The notes beneath the pieces were generated by a model. That model worked only from the letters and a program-made list of their open reading frames with translations, searched no databases and was not told where the DNA came from. DNA of 7,019 bases, taken from the NCBI GenBank assembly GCA_964429355.1, contig CAYSCH010000455.1, positions 1 through 7,019 on the forward strand, written 5' to 3'. Below are positions 5,763 to 7,019 of this stretch, piece by piece; the stretch's first letter is position 1; every line of letters begins with the position of its first letter. The stretch is from JAAYAY01 sp964429355 (lineage in GTDB: Bacteria; Planctomycetota; Planctomycetia; Pirellulales; Thermoguttaceae). The position numbers and the translations under genes are program-made.

Positions 5763-6800
5763 TCAGCTATACCACTTGCGCTTTCGGTCCTGGGCCTTGG
5801 ACAGAGCCCCGAGGGCGATTTTCACGTCGGGCTCGACCTGGAAATCGAACATGCCGGCGATGACGAAGTCGGCACCGTTCTTGTAGGCATAGGGAATGGC
5901 GATGTGCGGGCTGATGGCACCGGCGGCCATAACCTTGAACGCCACCCACGGCTTCTGGACCGTTTCCATGAAGGCGGCCGTCTCCTCAGGATTGTTGCAC
6001 CACATGCTGTCGTTGTTGGCGTTGTGGTCGTTGTCCGTGTTAGGCCTCATCCAGTCGTATTCTTCGCGTTGGCCTGCCGGGGTGGCCGACCAGTAACGGT
6101 CGATGTGGAAGGTTTTGACGTAGAAGTCGTTGTTGACCTTCTGTTTCTCACACTGGATCGGCATGTTGAGCGAGTGGCCGCCCACGCCGGCCGGCACGCC
6201 CTGGGCCTTGATCAGGTCGACCATCTGGGCGATGACGTCCATGTTGCCCCCGTTCATCATGTGGGAGTCGGTGACTCCGCCGTGGGAATAGAGCAGTGTC
6301 GCGCCCTTGTCGATCTGCTCCTTAATCGTGGCGTTCATGGCCGTCTTGTCTTCCATGAAGGGGATGCAGACCATGGTTTGGATCGGCGTGCTGCGAGCCT
6401 TGTTGTACTTTTCGATCGGCTCCCAGCACTTGGGGTCCATCTGCAGCGTGTTGACCCCGAGGGCCTGACAGAGGTCCAGCGTCTGGAAGATCTTGGCCTC
6501 CGTGTTGTATTCCTTGAACAGTTGCGAGGCGTACATAAGATCGCGGCTGTGAGCCCACCCGCCCATCAGGTTCCCGCCGATGAGCAGCCGGCTCATGCTT
6601 ACGTTGCCGATCTTGCCAGTGGGGAAACTGGCGGGGGCAATATCGGTTGTGGGTGCGGCCTCCCCTGCCGGCTTGGCGGTTCCTTCATCGACGGCTGCCC
6701 GAAGAATATTCTCCTCGATGCTGGTCAAGGCGGCACCGACCCCAGCCGCTCCGGCAATACCCCGAGCCAGAAAACAACGACGATCAGTCTTCGCAGCCAT
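5763..6800 (-). CDS. Tat-exported TIM-barrel protein, aldo/keto-reductase-like
   Basis: This 345-residue protein starts with a twin-arginine signal (DRRCFLARG at 6-14, followed by an Ala/Gly-rich hydrophobic stretch to about 25), so it should be exported folded. A low-complexity linker rich in Ala and Pro follows to about 59. The rest looks like a single alpha/beta barrel: SRLLIGGNLMGG (70-81) is the typical first strand of aldo/keto-reductase-like proteins, GVPAGVGGHS (191-200) and KPWVAFKVMAAGAI (283-296) fit later strands, and GADFVIAGMF (309-318) resembles the cofactor- or phosphate-binding C-terminal strand. I cannot place the classical Asp-Tyr-Lys-His tetrad: the region where DTA is expected reads VNTLQM. 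The substrate is unknown. AGGAGGT lies 8 bases before the ATG. It has its own promoter and appears monocistronic. Confidence 0.82.
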   Translation of the reverse strand: MAAKTDRRCFLARGIAGAAGVGAALTSIEENILRAAVDEGTAKPAGEAAPTTDIAPASFPTGKIGNVSMSRLLIGGNLMGGWAHSRDLMYASQLFKEYNTEAKIFQTLDLCQALGVNTLQMDPKCWEPIEKYNKARSTPIQTMVCIPFMEDKTAMNATIKEQIDKGATLLYSHGGVTDSHMMNGGNMDVIAQMVDLIKAQGVPAGVGGHSLNMPIQCEKQKVNNDFYVKTFHIDRYWSATPAGQREEYDWMRPNTDNDHNANNDSMWCNNPEETAAFMETVQKPWVAFKVMAAGAISPHIAIPYAYKNGADFVIAGMFDFQVEPDVKIALGALSKAQDRKRKWYS

Positions 6801-6966
6801 TACGGTTCACCTCCTGAGGTTTTCGGAAACTCTGCCCACGGCCGATGGGTAACCAGCCTGCTCGGGCAGCCGCCGATCCAAGTATCACGCCCCGAAAAGG
6901 GAAAGTCAACGTGAAACAGCGGTGCCCCGCGGCGGGGCGGTGAGGCGGCGGTGAAATGACGAATTA
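6801..6966. other. Leader and upstream region of the Tat-signal gene
   Basis: This stretch holds the ribosome binding site AGGAGGT (complement of 6809-6815), the promoter listed separately, and a GC-rich near-palindrome GCCCCGCGGCGGGGC (6924-6938, 7-bp arms around one base) just upstream of the -35 box. The palindrome could be a regulatory site or simply GC-rich sequence. No gene is visible. Confidence 0.5.
6881..6909 (-). promoter_or_regulatory. Candidate sigma-70 promoter of the Tat-signal gene
   Basis: On the minus strand, -35 TTGACT (complement of 6904-6909, 5 of 6 consensus bases) and -10 GATACT (complement of 6881-6886, 4 of 6) are separated by 17 bases. Transcription would start near 6874, leaving a leader of about 74 bases before the ATG at 6800. 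Confidence 0.55.
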
Positions 6967-7019
6967 AGAGGCCCTCACAAAACCTACGAGTTTCCCACGG
7001 GCATGGATGTGCACAGCCG
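6967..7019 (-). repeat. Right arm of the window-bounding inverted repeat
   Basis: This is the reverse complement of bases 1-53 with two mismatches. Inside the arm the sequence diverges at once into the upstream region of the Tat-signal gene. The two arms therefore share only this short element and not longer flanks, as expected for a dispersed short repeat or the end of a mobile element that continues outside the window. Confidence 0.9.

Noticed and set aside
5742..6914. 390-codon plus-strand open frame
   Set aside because: It is the antisense shadow of the Tat-signal barrel gene. Its Val/His/Asp-rich composition is what the complementary frame of a high-GC gene gives.
1..7019. CRISPR array, tRNA or rRNA genes
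   Set aside because: I saw no regularly spaced repeats with spacers, no tRNA cloverleaf and no rRNA-like sequence.

Overview
The window looks like a short stretch of a bacterial chromosome from a moderately high-GC organism, probably a member of the Planctomycetota. The evidence is the style of the proteins: a secreted glycine-rich protein of a kind I associate with planctomycetes, a Tat-exported aldo/keto-reductase-like barrel, a BlaI/M56 regulatory pair, and MurC and MurB sequences of the non-enteric type. This assignment is inferred from recognition and was not tested by a search.

Layout from left to right. Positions 1-53 and 6967-7019 are two arms of one near-perfect inverted repeat (51 of 53 bases) that ends exactly at both window edges. 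Positions 54-368 hold no gene I can support. The peptidoglycan precursor genes murB (369-1247) and murC (1204-2667) lie on the minus strand, transcribed murC then murB, with a 44-base overlap. A gene-free stretch follows, then a minus-strand secreted glycine-rich protein gene (3078-3899) with a clear intrinsic terminator (about 3016-3048). A 387-base divergent intergenic region leads to a plus-strand BlaI/MecI-family repressor (4287-4676). Its promoter carries two textbook TACA-N2-TGTA operators. An 11-base overlap joins it to an M56/BlaR1-like membrane protein (4666-5121) that stops after about 151 residues and lacks the metalloprotease domain. On the minus strand come a ParE/RelE-type toxin (5142-5438) and its antitoxin (5428-5655), overlapping by 11 bases, with a strong palindrome upstream. 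Last is a Tat-signal TIM-barrel protein (5763-6800, minus) with its own promoter and ribosome binding site.

How the parts work together. MurC and MurB act in the cytoplasmic steps of peptidoglycan synthesis: MurB makes UDP-MurNAc and MurC adds the first amino acid. The BlaI/M56 pair would normally be a self-regulated sensor-protease/repressor circuit, but here the sensor has lost its protease part, so the repressor may be orphaned. The toxin-antitoxin pair lies head-on against the truncated sensor and may have arrived with the event that removed the sensor's 3' end. The most interesting points are the precise operator/promoter architecture of blaI, the truncated sensor, the related but differently spaced palindrome upstream of the antitoxin, and the inverted repeat bounding the window. 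I see no clearly new multi-gene system.
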